Shown piece after piece: positions 19,659 through 30,933 of a DNA stretch of 64,000 nt (the stretch's first letter is position 1; each line of letters opens with the position of its first letter). The DNA comes from Natrinema sp. DC36. Its GTDB lineage: Archaea; Halobacteriota; Halobacteria; Halobacteriales; Natrialbaceae. Below the pieces are notes generated by a model, which was given only the letters and a program-made list of their open reading frames with translations, was not told the DNA's origin and ran no database searches. The DNA lies in assembly GCF_020405225.1 (NCBI RefSeq), contig NZ_CP084472.1, positions 1,116,001 to 1,180,000 on the forward strand. Direction: 5' to 3'. The translations under genes and the position numbers were made by a program.

Positions 19659-19730
19659 GGGCCCATAGCTCAGTGGTAGAGTGCCTCCTTTGCAAGGAGG
19701 ATGCCCAGGGTTCGAATCCCTGTGGGTCCA
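19659..19730 (+). tRNA. tRNA-Ala (anticodon TGC)
   Basis: A 72-base cloverleaf in the 16S-23S spacer: acceptor GGGCCCA/TGGGTCC, D arm AGCTCAGTGGTAGAGT, anticodon stem CCTCC/GGAGG with loop TTTGCAA (TGC), and T arm CAGGGTTCGAATCCCTG. The terminal CCA is not encoded beyond the partial CCA overlap. A spacer tRNA-Ala(TGC) is standard in haloarchaeal rRNA operons. Confidence 0.97.
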
Positions 19731-19870
19731 TGTCTCGGAGGACAACCGAATCGTGCCCCTTAAGTGGGGCAGACGATTTCGGTTTAATCCGAACAACAAC
19801 CGATGCACCAGCCCGTGTAAACGTGGCTGGGAAGGGTTAATGCATGCCGCGTCTACGGCGTGCAGATGAG

Positions 19871-19920
19871 ACCGTGTGTACGTGTAGTCCAGGCGTCCAC
19901 TGGACCCGTTCCCGGGTCAC
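19871..19920 (+). other. 23S rRNA processing stem, left arm
   Basis: ACCGTGTGTACGTGTAGTCC and the following 30 bases are nearly the reverse complement of 22903-22952, forming the helix that brackets pre-23S rRNA. Confidence 0.85.
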
Positions 19921-19961
19921 TCTTGAATTACAACTGCAGGTTGCAATTCAGATCCGATGAA

Positions 19962-22877
<2,916 letters not shown>

Positions 22878-22902
22878 TCATACATTACATCGCATTGGAT
22901 CC

Positions 22903-22952
22903 GTGACGCGAGAACGGGTCCGGACGTAAACTGGACTACACATACACACGGT
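22903..22952 (+). other. 23S rRNA processing stem, right arm
   Basis: Pairs with 19871-19920 across the 23S gene (GTGACGCGAGAACGGGTCCG ..., ending ACACACGGT). Confidence 0.85.
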
Positions 22953-23054
22953 TTTGGACACACCACCGATTACGGTTTCTTGGACGGAAGTCCAAGGCTC
23001 GGAAGACGTGACATAGTCTTCCGTTGGACAACGGTTCGATTCCGTTGGTCGGCG

Positions 23055-23176
23055 TTAGGGCGGCCACAGCGGCGAGGTCCCTCCCGTACCCATCCCGAAC
23101 ACGGAAGATAAGCTCGCCAGCGTTACGGTGAGTACTGGAGTGCGCGAGCCTCTGGGAAACTCGTTTCGCCGCCTCC
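23055..23176 (+). rRNA. rrf: 5S ribosomal RNA
   Basis: A 122-base RNA starting TTAGGGCGGCCACAGCGG and ending CGCCGCCTCC. The helix I ends are complementary, and the loop regions CCCATCCCGAACACGG and GGAGTGCGCGAGCCTCTGGG match haloarchaeal 5S. It is the last rRNA of the operon; no tRNA-Cys follows. Confidence 0.95.
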
Positions 23177-23193
23177 ACTCATATTCATACTTC

Positions 23194-23238
23194 AACCCCA
23201 CAGAGCCACCGCTCCGGCGTTGGCTGTGTGGGGTTTTT
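23194..23238 (+). terminator. rRNA operon terminator
   Basis: The stem AACCCCACAGAGCCA / TGGCTGTGTGGGGTT, with one internal mismatch, has a ~12-base loop and is followed by TTTTT. It lies 18 bases after 5S. A strong stem plus a T tract at the operon end is a good terminator candidate. Confidence 0.8.
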
Positions 23239-23351
23239 GCAGTTATGCACGCTATCGATTGGATACTGGGCGAAAGCCACCGAGTCGATATTCAAGCACA
23301 CCAAATATTGTTGGGACGAGACTTATTCAGTAGTATCCGAAAGGCCAAGAC

Positions 23352-23771
23352 ATGGATGCAGGGGTAGACGCTGTGGATTTCGATGGAATTTACGAACTTC
23401 TATCCGACTCATATCGTCGATATGTTCTGTATTACTTACTGGAAAGTGAGTGCGCAAACGTCGGCGAGGTATCACTCCAAATCGCTAGGTTGGAGCAGGG
23501 TATTCCGATCGAGACCGTTTCTAAAGAGACGGTGAACACGGTGACGCTGTCGTTAGTACATGATCATCTTCCGCGATTGGTCGATCATGGGTTGGTGAAC
23601 TACGACCGCCGAAGTGGTGATATCATCGTAGGTGATCGATTCGATGCGATACGGTCGACAGTGGAACGTGCACGGACAGTTGAAGAGTTCGATATAACCG
23701 TCAGTACCCCCACTGAGTCGTTTCTGTACAGCGAACTGTTCACTGAACGCGACGACCCGAGTCCAACGTAG
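23352..23771 (+). CDS. Winged-helix-like protein (DUF7344 type)
   Basis: A 139-residue protein. Residues ~10-95 match a haloarchaeal winged-helix family (FDGIYELLSDSYRRYVLYYLLE, then VHDHLPRLVDHGLVNYDRRSGDIIVGD, a typical wing). Such proteins are presumed DNA-binding regulators. The DNA is clearly poorer in GC than its neighbours, a possible sign of transfer. The start is ATG at 23352, ~28 bases after CTTATTCA. Confidence 0.75.
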   Translation: MDAGVDAVDFDGIYELLSDSYRRYVLYYLLESECANVGEVSLQIARLEQGIPIETVSKETVNTVTLSLVHDHLPRLVDHGLVNYDRRSGDIIVGDRFDAIRSTVERARTVEEFDITVSTPTESFLYSELFTERDDPSPT

Positions 23772-24327
23772 CTACTTGTGCGTTGGATCAGTCTCTCGTA
23801 TCAATTGCTATCGGAGAGGACCGGGTAACCGATGATGACTGGGAACTCGTAACATCGACGAACGAGAGCAATCTCTCTACGCAGTCGATGTGCGCCCGGA
23901 ACACTAACGTCCAGCCTCATCCCGTGGCGGCGTGCCGCGTCGGCTGGCTAACCCTCGTGCCGGGCGGGAGAACTCGTGGGAGCTCTCCGGAGTACTATTG
24001 TCGCGTGCCCGGGTTCGCCGTACTGTCATCGCACCCGAATGGGTCTGCTCGGACGGGGACTAAAGGCACGCATCTCCCCTAGGAACGCGGCCCGTTTAAC
24101 TCTTGTAGACTCGAGTCCTCGCAGCGCATCGTGTATATAGTACCAAATAAAACGATTCACACACTGATTATACAGCCCGCGATTCTCGACCACGGTGCTC
24201 GCTCCGAACCGCGCCTCCGTCGTGCGATCGACTATGTATTGATTTTCAATGGGTACTATAGTTCGGAGCCAGAGGGGAAGCTCCGAAACACAGACCGCCA
24301 TCGAATCTCGACTGGCATCGCGCGGTA
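23772..24327. other. Intergenic region without a convincing gene
   Basis: The stretch is 556 bases long. The part 23910-24110 is GC-rich and full of short hairpins. A GTTAAAC box on the minus strand (24093-24099) could start a transcript near 24073; its ATG gives only 15 codons, so a small RNA is as likely as a peptide. The part 24136-24260 is AT-richer and is a palindromic repeat listed separately. Longer open frames here have poor codon character. Confidence 0.5.
24136..24260. repeat. Imperfect palindrome, family 1, copy A (split by insert)
   Basis: The ends TATAGTACC and GGTACTATA are inverted. The left arm continues with ATTCACACACTGAT; the right arm, reverse-complemented, with CAATACATAGTCGATCGCAC. 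Both resemble the arms of copies B-E. At 125 bp it is longer than the others (78-86 bp) because ~40 extra bases sit between the arms. It lies just downstream of coxB. Confidence 0.65.
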
Positions 24328-25101
24328 TCATCCCGGTTCCGGTGCTGCAGTGACGTTACCCTCGTTCGTCTCGAGCCACCGATCGTACGTTTCCGGTTCG
24401 ACGACGACGACATCGGCGTCCATCCGCGAGTGGCCGGTACCGCAGAACTCGGCACAGACGGCGTCGTACCGCCCGGGTTCGGAAACGATCGTCCGGGCGC
24501 GAGTATAGCGACCGGGGAACGCGTCCTGCTTGATGCCGAGGTCGGATACGAACAGCGAGTGGATAACGTCGTCGCTCGTGAGCCAGAGCGTTACGTTCTC
24601 GTCGGCGGGTATCACGATTTCGTCTTCGGTCGTGACGTTTGCTCCGGGATAGGTCGCTTGCCACTCCCATTGATAACCGGTAACGTACACCTCCTCGTCG
24701 CCGGTCTCGGGGAGATCGGCAAACGATTCGAACCCTTCCTGACTGCGGTTGTCGCTGTCGAGTGCCTGTGATGGAGACACGTACGGGCTGACGAGGACGC
24801 TGTAGCCGGAGAGACCGACGAACAACAGGATGATCGCCGTTGCAGCGGTCCAGGTAATCTCGAGAGCGGGATCCTCCGTGGTGGGTTCGGGATCGTCGTT
24901 GTCGTAGAACTTGACGGCCGCGTAGACCAGAATCACGAGGACGAACAGCGTTAGCGGCAGGGCAACGTAGAGCAACTGGTACTCGAGGCCGTCGATGAGT
25001 TCGCGGTTTTTCGACTGTGCGGCGACCGTTCCCGTTAGTGCGACGAGACTCGAGAGCGTCGCGACGGCGAGTGCGACGATCGTGCGACGGCGGCTTCCCA
25101 T
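24328..25101 (-). CDS. coxB: Cytochrome c oxidase subunit II (CuA-containing)
   Basis: A 257-residue subunit that receives electrons at the CuA centre. After a signal-like segment (6-28) come two membrane helices (~42-63 and ~84-103), then the cupredoxin domain. All CuA ligands are visible: His181 (DVIHSLFV), Cys216, Cys220, His224 and Met227 (CAEFCGTGHSRM); the aromatic QWEW electron patch is at 144-147. ATG at 25101 gives a normal signal; the longer frame starts at 25137. It is divergent from coxA, sharing a 218-base promoter region. Confidence 0.95.
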   Translation of the reverse strand: MGSRRRTIVALAVATLSSLVALTGTVAAQSKNRELIDGLEYQLLYVALPLTLFVLVILVYAAVKFYDNDDPEPTTEDPALEITWTAATAIILLFVGLSGYSVLVSPYVSPSQALDSDNRSQEGFESFADLPETGDEEVYVTGYQWEWQATYPGANVTTEDEIVIPADENVTLWLTSDDVIHSLFVSDLGIKQDAFPGRYTRARTIVSEPGRYDAVCAEFCGTGHSRMDADVVVVEPETYDRWLETNEGNVTAAPEPG

Positions 25102-25269
25102 TGGCGGTGGTTCAATAACCGGAGTGAAATACGTCATTCACGAATTGGCAAACTTTCACGGCTTCGAACCAGTTCGGCAAGCGAAATACGATCGAATAAA
25201 TGTATGAACAGGAGAAAGTCACGGAATTGTTAATTGATCTTTATGGGGGTCGATAATGAGTCCACCGCT

Positions 25270-25323
25270 ATGCACGGCGATGAGCGGTGCAGTCGCGCCA
25301 TCAAGGGTGGTAGACGACGATGA
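25270..25323 (+). CDS. Leader mini-ORF coupled to coxA (candidate)
   Basis: Seventeen codons encode MHGDERCSRAIKGGRRR. The ATG is 27 bases after the TTTATG box (25240-25245), where leaderless translation should begin. The TGA stop overlaps the coxA start as ATGA. The weak ribosome site GGTGGT for coxA lies in its last codons. Coding is not proven. The same arrangement occurs at 34050-34100 and 37062-37114. Confidence 0.4.
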   Translation: MHGDERCSRAIKGGRRR

Positions 25324-27608
25324 ACCGTGCACTCGCCGAGGTCTCGTTGTTCGGGGCTGTCGTCGTTGGCTGTCTAGTGGTCGTCCTCGTCGCACAGCGG
25401 TTACGAGCCGAGCCGTCACCGGACGGCGGGTATGCGACGGGCCGTGAGCGCCGACTCGGACTCGGCGACGCGAAGGCGGCCGCCGTTCGGTGGACGACGA
25501 CGACGAACCACCGCGAGATCGGACTGCTCTACATCGCGTTCGGCACCGTCGCGGCGATCTGGGGCGGGATCGATGCGATGATGATCCGGACGCATCTGTT
25601 GACTCCGGAGGCAAACCTCTGGACCGAACAGACGTACAACGAGCTGTTCACGATGCACGGGCTGACGATGCTGATCTTCTTCGTTACGCCGGTGTTTTTC
25701 GGGATCGGGAACTACTTCCTGCCGCTGTTGATCGGGGCTGACGATATGGCGTTTCCGCGGCTCAACGCTATCGGGTTCTGGCTGTTGCCGCCCTCGCTGC
25801 TGCTCGCTCGGTTGGGGATCGTTGCCGAAGTAACGGGAGCGGTTCTGGCTGTCGTCGTCCCGACGGACTGGATCTCGGTCCTGTTAGCGTTTCAGGAGCC
25901 GGCGATCGGGTGGACGATGTATCCCCCCTTATCGCTGGCACCAAACCCGCAGACGAATTTCCTTTTGCTCGGCCTCCACTTGAGTGGCATCGCGACCACG
26001 ATCGGCGCGATCAACTTCATCACGACGATCATCTACGAGCGCGACGAGTCGATCGGGTGGGCGAACCTCGACATCTTCTCCTGGAACATGCTCATCACGA
26101 GCGCGATCATCATCTTCGCGTTCCCGCTGCTCGGCACCGCGTTGCTCATGCTCCTGTTCGACCGCAATTTCGGGACGACGTTCTTTGCGGTCGAGGGAGG
26201 TGGCCCCATCCTCTGGCAGCACTTGCTCTGGTTCTGGGGCCACCCGGAGGTCTACATTATCTTCCTGCCGGCGACCGGGCTGATGAGCCTCATACTGCCG
26301 AAGTTCGTCGGCCGAAAGCTGTTCGGATTCAAGTTCATCGTCTACTCGACGATCGCAATCGGCGTCCTCTCCTTTGGCGTCTGGGCCCACCACATGTTCG
26401 TGACGGGCGTCGACCCACGCGTCCGGGCGAGTTTCATGGCGACGTCGATCGCTATCGCCGTTCCCAGCGCGATCAAGGTGTTCAACTGGATCACCACAAT
26501 GTGGAACGGCGACGTCAGACTCGCTGCGCCGACGATCCTCTGTGTCGGCTCGATCGGCCTGTTCATCGTCGGTGGCGTCACCGGTATCTTCCTCGCGGTC
26601 ATCCCGGTCGACGTCATCTATCACGGCACCTACTACGTGGTCGGCCACTTCCATCTCATCCTCATGGGGATAATTCCCCTCATGATGTTCGCCGCGAGCT
26701 ACTACTGGTATCCGATGCTCACCGGCCGGATGTACGACCGCCGACTCGCGATCTTCCAGTCGTCGCTGCTGGTCGTCGGTTCCGCACTCACGTTTATGAC
26801 GCTGATGGCGCTCGGCTTCCTCGAGCTCCCCCGCCGGTACGCGACCTACCCGGCGGGATACTCGGGGCTGCAGGTGGTCGCGACCGTCGGCGCGTTCATC
26901 ATCGGGATCAGCGTCCTCATGTGGCTCTACAACATGATCTGGTCGTACTTCCAGGGGACGCCGATCGAGACCGCTGACCCCTGGGAACTGAAGGCGACGC
27001 AGCAGTTCACGCCCGAGTGGCAGTGGTTCGAGGACCGACTCGAGCGCGAGCGCGGGGTCCCGCCGAGCGAACCGGAGGAGGTGCGTCCGTCCTACGTGCC
27101 CGCACAGGACGACCGGCCGCTGTCGCTGTCCGGCCGTATCAAGCCGGTCGCCCGGACCGTTGCGAACGATGCCGGTACCGGTGCGGTCGGCGGCGTCGTC
27201 GGGACGCTACTCATGTCGGGCGTGCTCGCTGTCGCCGTCCTTCTCGGTGCGTTCGATCTCGAGTCGTTCGCGACCCTCACGACGTTCGTCGGGTTGCCGG
27301 CGAACCTCGCCCTCGGCTACGGCCTCTTCCTCGTCGGCGGAATGACGGTCTGGCCCCTGTTGTTCCTCTCGCTGGGCGAGTACCTGCCGGGCGAGCTCAC
27401 CCTCGTCACCGGACTGTGGTATGCGACGGTCATTTCACCCGGGTTCGCGCTCGCCTTCTACACCGGACAGACCGGCCTCGAACTAGTGACGTTCCTCATC
27501 TTCGTCCCGCTCGCGCACTGGATCTACGGGCTGGGACTCGCGGGAACGATCGCGTATCTCGGCGGTCGCCGACGCCGCCCGTCGACGGGGGAGGACGAGA
27601 ACGAATGA
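25320..27608 (+). CDS. coxA: Cytochrome c oxidase subunit I with C-terminal membrane extension
   Basis: A 762-residue haem-copper oxidase core, clearly longer than the usual ~550. Haem and CuB ligands are present: His113 (TMHGLTMLIF), His308 with Tyr312 (GHPEVYIIFLP), His357/His358 (WAHHMF), and His443 and His445 (VGHFHLILMG). An extra N-terminal helix covers 8-26. After ~565 a polar linker leads to an added membrane domain (~618-747, about four helices) that resembles DUF6789-type proteins. It reduces oxygen to water and pumps protons. The next gene overlaps by four bases. Confidence 0.95.
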   Translation: MNRALAEVSLFGAVVVGCLVVVLVAQRLRAEPSPDGGYATGRERRLGLGDAKAAAVRWTTTTNHREIGLLYIAFGTVAAIWGGIDAMMIRTHLLTPEANLWTEQTYNELFTMHGLTMLIFFVTPVFFGIGNYFLPLLIGADDMAFPRLNAIGFWLLPPSLLLARLGIVAEVTGAVLAVVVPTDWISVLLAFQEPAIGWTMYPPLSLAPNPQTNFLLLGLHLSGIATTIGAINFITTIIYERDESIGWANLDIFSWNMLITSAIIIFAFPLLGTALLMLLFDRNFGTTFFAVEGGGPILWQHLLWFWGHPEVYIIFLPATGLMSLILPKFVGRKLFGFKFIVYSTIAIGVLSFGVWAHHMFVTGVDPRVRASFMATSIAIAVPSAIKVFNWITTMWNGDVRLAAPTILCVGSIGLFIVGGVTGIFLAVIPVDVIYHGTYYVVGHFHLILMGIIPLMMFAASYYWYPMLTGRMYDRRLAIFQSSLLVVGSALTFMTLMALGFLELPRRYATYPAGYSGLQVVATVGAFIIGISVLMWLYNMIWSYFQGTPIETADPWELKATQQFTPEWQWFEDRLERERGVPPSEPEEVRPSYVPAQDDRPLSLSGRIKPVARTVANDAGTGAVGGVVGTLLMSGVLAVAVLLGAFDLESFATLTTFVGLPANLALGYGLFLVGGMTVWPLLFLSLGEYLPGELTLVTGLWYATVISPGFALAFYTGQTGLELVTFLIFVPLAHWIYGLGLAGTIAYLGGRRRRPSTGEDENE

Positions 27609-28243
27609 GCGACGGTGACGACACAGCTTCCGACACGAACGAACCACCCGTTACCGACGAATCACCAGCCACCGACGAACCGCCCGCGACTGACAAGCCA
27701 CCTGCTACCGACGAGACGGGGCCAGTAGAGCCGACCGCCTCCGCCGAGTCGCTACTGTTGACCTACGCTGCGCCCTTTCTCGGCGTCGTCCTGATCGCCA
27801 TCGGGCTCCCTCTCGCGATCGTCGGCGGCTACGTCGTCGTCCAGGACGGCGTCGGCCTCTGTGGCAATCCGACGATCACCGCGACGCCGGCCGACGAGTA
27901 CGAGGGTGCACTGGCGACTATCGAGACGCTGCCCGTCGAGGACCTCACGTCGGCCGAACGGGAGGCCCTCGAGGAGGCGATCGATAGCCCGCTTCAGGAA
28001 GCGAAGGTCGACGGCGAGATGGCGAATCGGGGCACCCTGCTCGAGGGGGCGATCGTCGAATATGAAGGTGATCGCTACTACGTCCAGATCGCGTCCCTGA
28101 ACTCCTGTCTCGAAGTCGCTCCGTTGCTCTTCCCGATCGGTGCCATCGCGATCATCGTGGGGATCCTCGGCGTCCTGACGCCGCCGATCTATCGGAAGAT
28201 GGCCGGGTTCGAGGAGCGCATGCGGAACGAGCGGACGAGGTGA
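27605..28243 (+). CDS. Membrane protein co-translated with coxA
   Basis: A 212-residue protein. The first ~45 residues are a Pro/Thr/Asp tail with a short repeat (PATDEPPATDKPPATDE). Two membrane helices (~55-80 and ~177-197) bracket an external domain with two cysteines (GLCGN and NSCLE) that may form a disulphide. It overlaps coxA by ATGA and so is made with it; an assembly or accessory role for the oxidase is plausible but unproven. I do not recognise the family. Confidence 0.8.
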   Translation: MSDGDDTASDTNEPPVTDESPATDEPPATDKPPATDETGPVEPTASAESLLLTYAAPFLGVVLIAIGLPLAIVGGYVVVQDGVGLCGNPTITATPADEYEGALATIETLPVEDLTSAEREALEEAIDSPLQEAKVDGEMANRGTLLEGAIVEYEGDRYYVQIASLNSCLEVAPLLFPIGAIAIIVGILGVLTPPIYRKMAGFEERMRNERTR

Positions 28244-28406
28244 GTCCGCCGGGCAGTCACGTGCGGAGAGACGTCCGTGGTGCGCTGTCCGCGTTCGGTG
28301 TTTGGACAGAGAGTAAGGGCTGTCGACCGTGGAAGGCGAACTCGAGCGAACTCAGACCGTCGGATGGCTGGTCGATCGATCGGTCGACCGGTACGTCGAG
28401 TCCGTT

Positions 28407-29249
28407 CTATTCGCTCGAGTCGGACGATTCGTTCGTCCTGTTCGGCGTGTCGTTTGTCATCGGACTAGGCTGGGGAGCGATGACTTCGCCGTCGCCCGGC
28501 TGTTCGGCGGCGAAGGAGAACTGTCCCTTGCCGTCCGGGGCGTCGCCCTGAGTCCACGGATACTCGGGGTCCGGTTGTTCTTCCCGCCTGGTCGACATGA
28601 ACGTGTAGTTGAACTCCTGATTCTCCTGTTCCTGCGGAAAGCTCGCGGGCACCGGCACCGGGTCATCGAGCGTCTCGAGGGCCTGTAGCCACTGGTTTTG
28701 GTGCATGGTGTCCCGGGCGATCAAATAGGAGAGCATGTCCTTCATGCCGGGATCGTCGGTGTACTCCCAGAGCCGCGTCGCGAGGGTCCGACCGGTCGAT
28801 TCGGCCATTACGTTCGCGTAGAGGTCGCCGGCGAGGTTTCCCGACGCGACGATGTAGTTGCCGGTGAACGGGGCACCGCTACTGTCGACGGGCATGGCCG
28901 ATTCGCCCGCCGAGAGGAACTGGCGCGGATTCTGACCCGTCATCGCCGCGGCCGTTGCCGCGGTCTCCTGGGCGTCCTCGCTCATCTGCGTGGACGAGCC
29001 CCGGAGATTCTTCGTGACGGCCGACGCGAGCATCTCGATGTGGCCGAGTTCCTCGGCCGCGGTCTCCATCAGCAGGTTTCGATACTCCTCGTACCCCTCT
29101 GGGAGGGCCCAGGCCTGGAACATGTACTGCATAGCGACGCGCATCTCACCTTCCTGGCCGCCGATCGCTTGCTGGAGGAGCTTCGCGAAGTGCGGGTCCG
29201 GTTCTTCGACGGTAACCTCGTACTGGAGCTCCGGTTCTTGGAAGAACAT
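28407..29249 (-). CDS. Manganese catalase
   Basis: A 280-residue di-manganese, haem-free catalase that destroys hydrogen peroxide. Metal-site motifs are visible in each half of the four-helix bundle: GGQEGEMRVAMQY and AAEELGHIEML, then NVMAESTGRTLATRLWE and ARDTMHQNQW. The last ~70 residues are acidic, Pro/Ser-rich and probably disordered. ATG at 29249 (MFFQEPELQYEV) matches family starts; the frame to 29342 is an over-read. Its place among oxidase genes suggests a role in handling peroxide from respiration. Confidence 0.93.
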   Translation of the reverse strand: MFFQEPELQYEVTVEEPDPHFAKLLQQAIGGQEGEMRVAMQYMFQAWALPEGYEEYRNLLMETAAEELGHIEMLASAVTKNLRGSSTQMSEDAQETAATAAAMTGQNPRQFLSAGESAMPVDSSGAPFTGNYIVASGNLAGDLYANVMAESTGRTLATRLWEYTDDPGMKDMLSYLIARDTMHQNQWLQALETLDDPVPVPASFPQEQENQEFNYTFMSTRREEQPDPEYPWTQGDAPDGKGQFSFAAEQPGDGEVIAPQPSPMTNDTPNRTNESSDSSE

Positions 29250-29627
29250 CGCACTCACCCCTGCCCACATCCAGTGGGATAAACCACTGTTCCGGCTCCG
29301 TCTGAACCTTTTACCGACTGGTAATTGATTGAGATAGATCACTCAGATCCCATTGAACGGACGCCGTCAGTTCCGCTGCCATCGGTCAGGGAACGTCTCT
29401 CTCGAGCCCGACCGGTCGTTCGAGTTCGGCCCCGTCCAGGGTTCGTCGGGAGTCACCACCACTCCTCTCGTTACCGTCGGTCTCGAGTGACCGACCGGAC
29501 TCGAACGGGACAGCGAACCGCGGGGCGGTGGGACAGCAGTGAATCCGCCGAGGCCGCCCCGTCACTCGCATTCGATCGGCCACCGGGGGTTTTTCTATGC
29601 TGGCTGTGGTACGAATCGGTCCCCGAG
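29250..29627. other. Intergenic region upstream of the catalase gene
   Basis: The stretch is 378 bases with no supported gene. The left part holds the likely catalase promoter on the minus strand (GGTAAAAGG near 29310-29320). The remainder is GC-rich with an imperfect inverted repeat (GGTCTCGAGTGACCGACC near 29481). Frames in this interval are shadows. Confidence 0.5.
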
Positions 29628-29819
29628 GTGACCCTGGTGGGTAACAACCACGACAAACAGCGAGCGGCGGCGACGTGTGAACACTGCGGAGAGATCGGTA
29701 TCGTCCAGGTCTGGCCCGACGGCAATCTCCAACCCCTCGGACAGACGGATTTCTGCGATTGTGCGTCTCCTACGCTCGAGGTCCTCGAGACGGATCTCGA
29801 TCACGACGAAATACCGTGA
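29628..29819 (+). CDS. Small zinc-binding protein
   Basis: A 63-residue protein (from GTG at 29628; GTG at 29637 is equally possible). CEHC near residue 17 and CDC near residue 44 are spaced as a zinc ribbon, with IGIVQVWPDGNLQPLGQTDFCDC between. The long frame starting at 29325 has no similarity upstream of this point. Function unknown. Confidence 0.6.
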   Translation: MTLVGNNHDKQRAAATCEHCGEIGIVQVWPDGNLQPLGQTDFCDCASPTLEVLETDLDHDEIP

Positions 29820-29870
29820 ACCGTCCCAACGGATGCTCAGTCGTCTGTCCGACCTGGCCGTCCGGTCTCC

Positions 29871-30779
29871 TCACACCGACGCGCCGACGTAGAGGACGAC
29901 GACGAGGAAGAGCCAGACGACGTCGACGAAGTGCCAGTACAGCGAGACGGTCGCGACGGACGTATCGCGATCCGGTCCGTAGTGTCCTCGAAGCGCCCGC
30001 CAGCAGAGGACGGTGATCCCGCCGATGCCCAGCGCGACGTGGAACCCGTGGAGCCCGGTCAGCCCGAAGAACGCGGTTCCGAAGATACCGCTCGTGAGGG
30101 TAAACCCTTCCGCGGCGATGAACTCGTAATACTCGTAGACCTGCCCGGCGAGGAAGACGAGGCCGAGTCCGAGCGTCGTTCCGAGCAGTCCGATGAATCG
30201 TCGTCGGTTGTCGGCCTCGAGCGCCTCGTGCGCGTAGTGGAAGGTGACGCTGCTCGCGATCAGGATGGCTGTATTGACGACCACGAGGGAGCCGAGCAGC
30301 GGCGGGAGCGCTTCCGGTGGCCACGAGCCGATCCTGACGAAGAAGTAGTAGACGAATAGCGCGCCGAACGTCGAGACGTCGGTCGCGAGAAAGAGCAGCG
30401 TCGTCGAGACGTATGATTCGCGCGATTTGAAGGCCCCCTGTGCGTCTCGAGCCGGTGCCAGAAACGCCTGATTGACCCAGCCCGCGATGCCGGCCAGCAG
30501 GACGATCGCCCCGACAACCGCGAGGCCGATGCCGATGAGCGGCGGGAGGAGGCCGGTTTCGTTCCCGAGGATGGAGATCGCGACGCCGCCGTAGAGCCCG
30601 GCGGCTCCCGCGGCGGCGACGAGCGGCCAGCGACTCCGGTGGTCGTGCTCATCGTGGTCACCGTGGCCGCGATGGTCGCCGTACTCTTCGGGAGCCTGCC
30701 CCTCGGGAACGCGATGTCCGGAGCCGTCGGCTCGAGGGGGGGCTTTATCGGACGGATCAGTGCGTCCACCAGAGTCCAT
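29871..30779 (-). CDS. coxC: Cytochrome c oxidase subunit III
   Basis: A 302-residue membrane protein. A ~50-residue hydrophilic head has a His/Asp cluster (GDHRGHGDHDEHDH, 34-47). Seven membrane helices follow, with the family features FLATDVSTFGALFVYYFF, TVLLFL-type helix 4, FGLTGLHGFHV (the conserved GLHGxHV) and YWHFVDVVWLFLVVVLY at the end. Subunit III stabilises the oxidase and its proton uptake. ATG at 30779 is chosen over an upstream TTG. The His-rich head may bind copper or other metal (inference). Confidence 0.93.
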   Translation of the reverse strand: MDSGGRTDPSDKAPPRADGSGHRVPEGQAPEEYGDHRGHGDHDEHDHRSRWPLVAAAGAAGLYGGVAISILGNETGLLPPLIGIGLAVVGAIVLLAGIAGWVNQAFLAPARDAQGAFKSRESYVSTTLLFLATDVSTFGALFVYYFFVRIGSWPPEALPPLLGSLVVVNTAILIASSVTFHYAHEALEADNRRRFIGLLGTTLGLGLVFLAGQVYEYYEFIAAEGFTLTSGIFGTAFFGLTGLHGFHVALGIGGITVLCWRALRGHYGPDRDTSVATVSLYWHFVDVVWLFLVVVLYVGASV

Positions 30780-30933
30780 ACCCCCGCTTCCATGTCGACC
30801 CCGAAAAAGGCTCACTGCGTACAAGCAATTAGGGATGTGTTAGAGTCACGGCTGCAGTTTCGGACTCCCACATGATCGGTTCGTCGGCACTCGAGTCCGC
30901 TGGCTCGATCCCGAACCACTGGAACCGGCCGAC

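Noticed and set aside
29597-29644. Possible fourth coupled mini-ORF before the zinc protein
   Set aside because: The only TATA-like box is about 8 bases upstream, not 25-30, and the stop does not form an ATGA/GTGA overlap with a good start.
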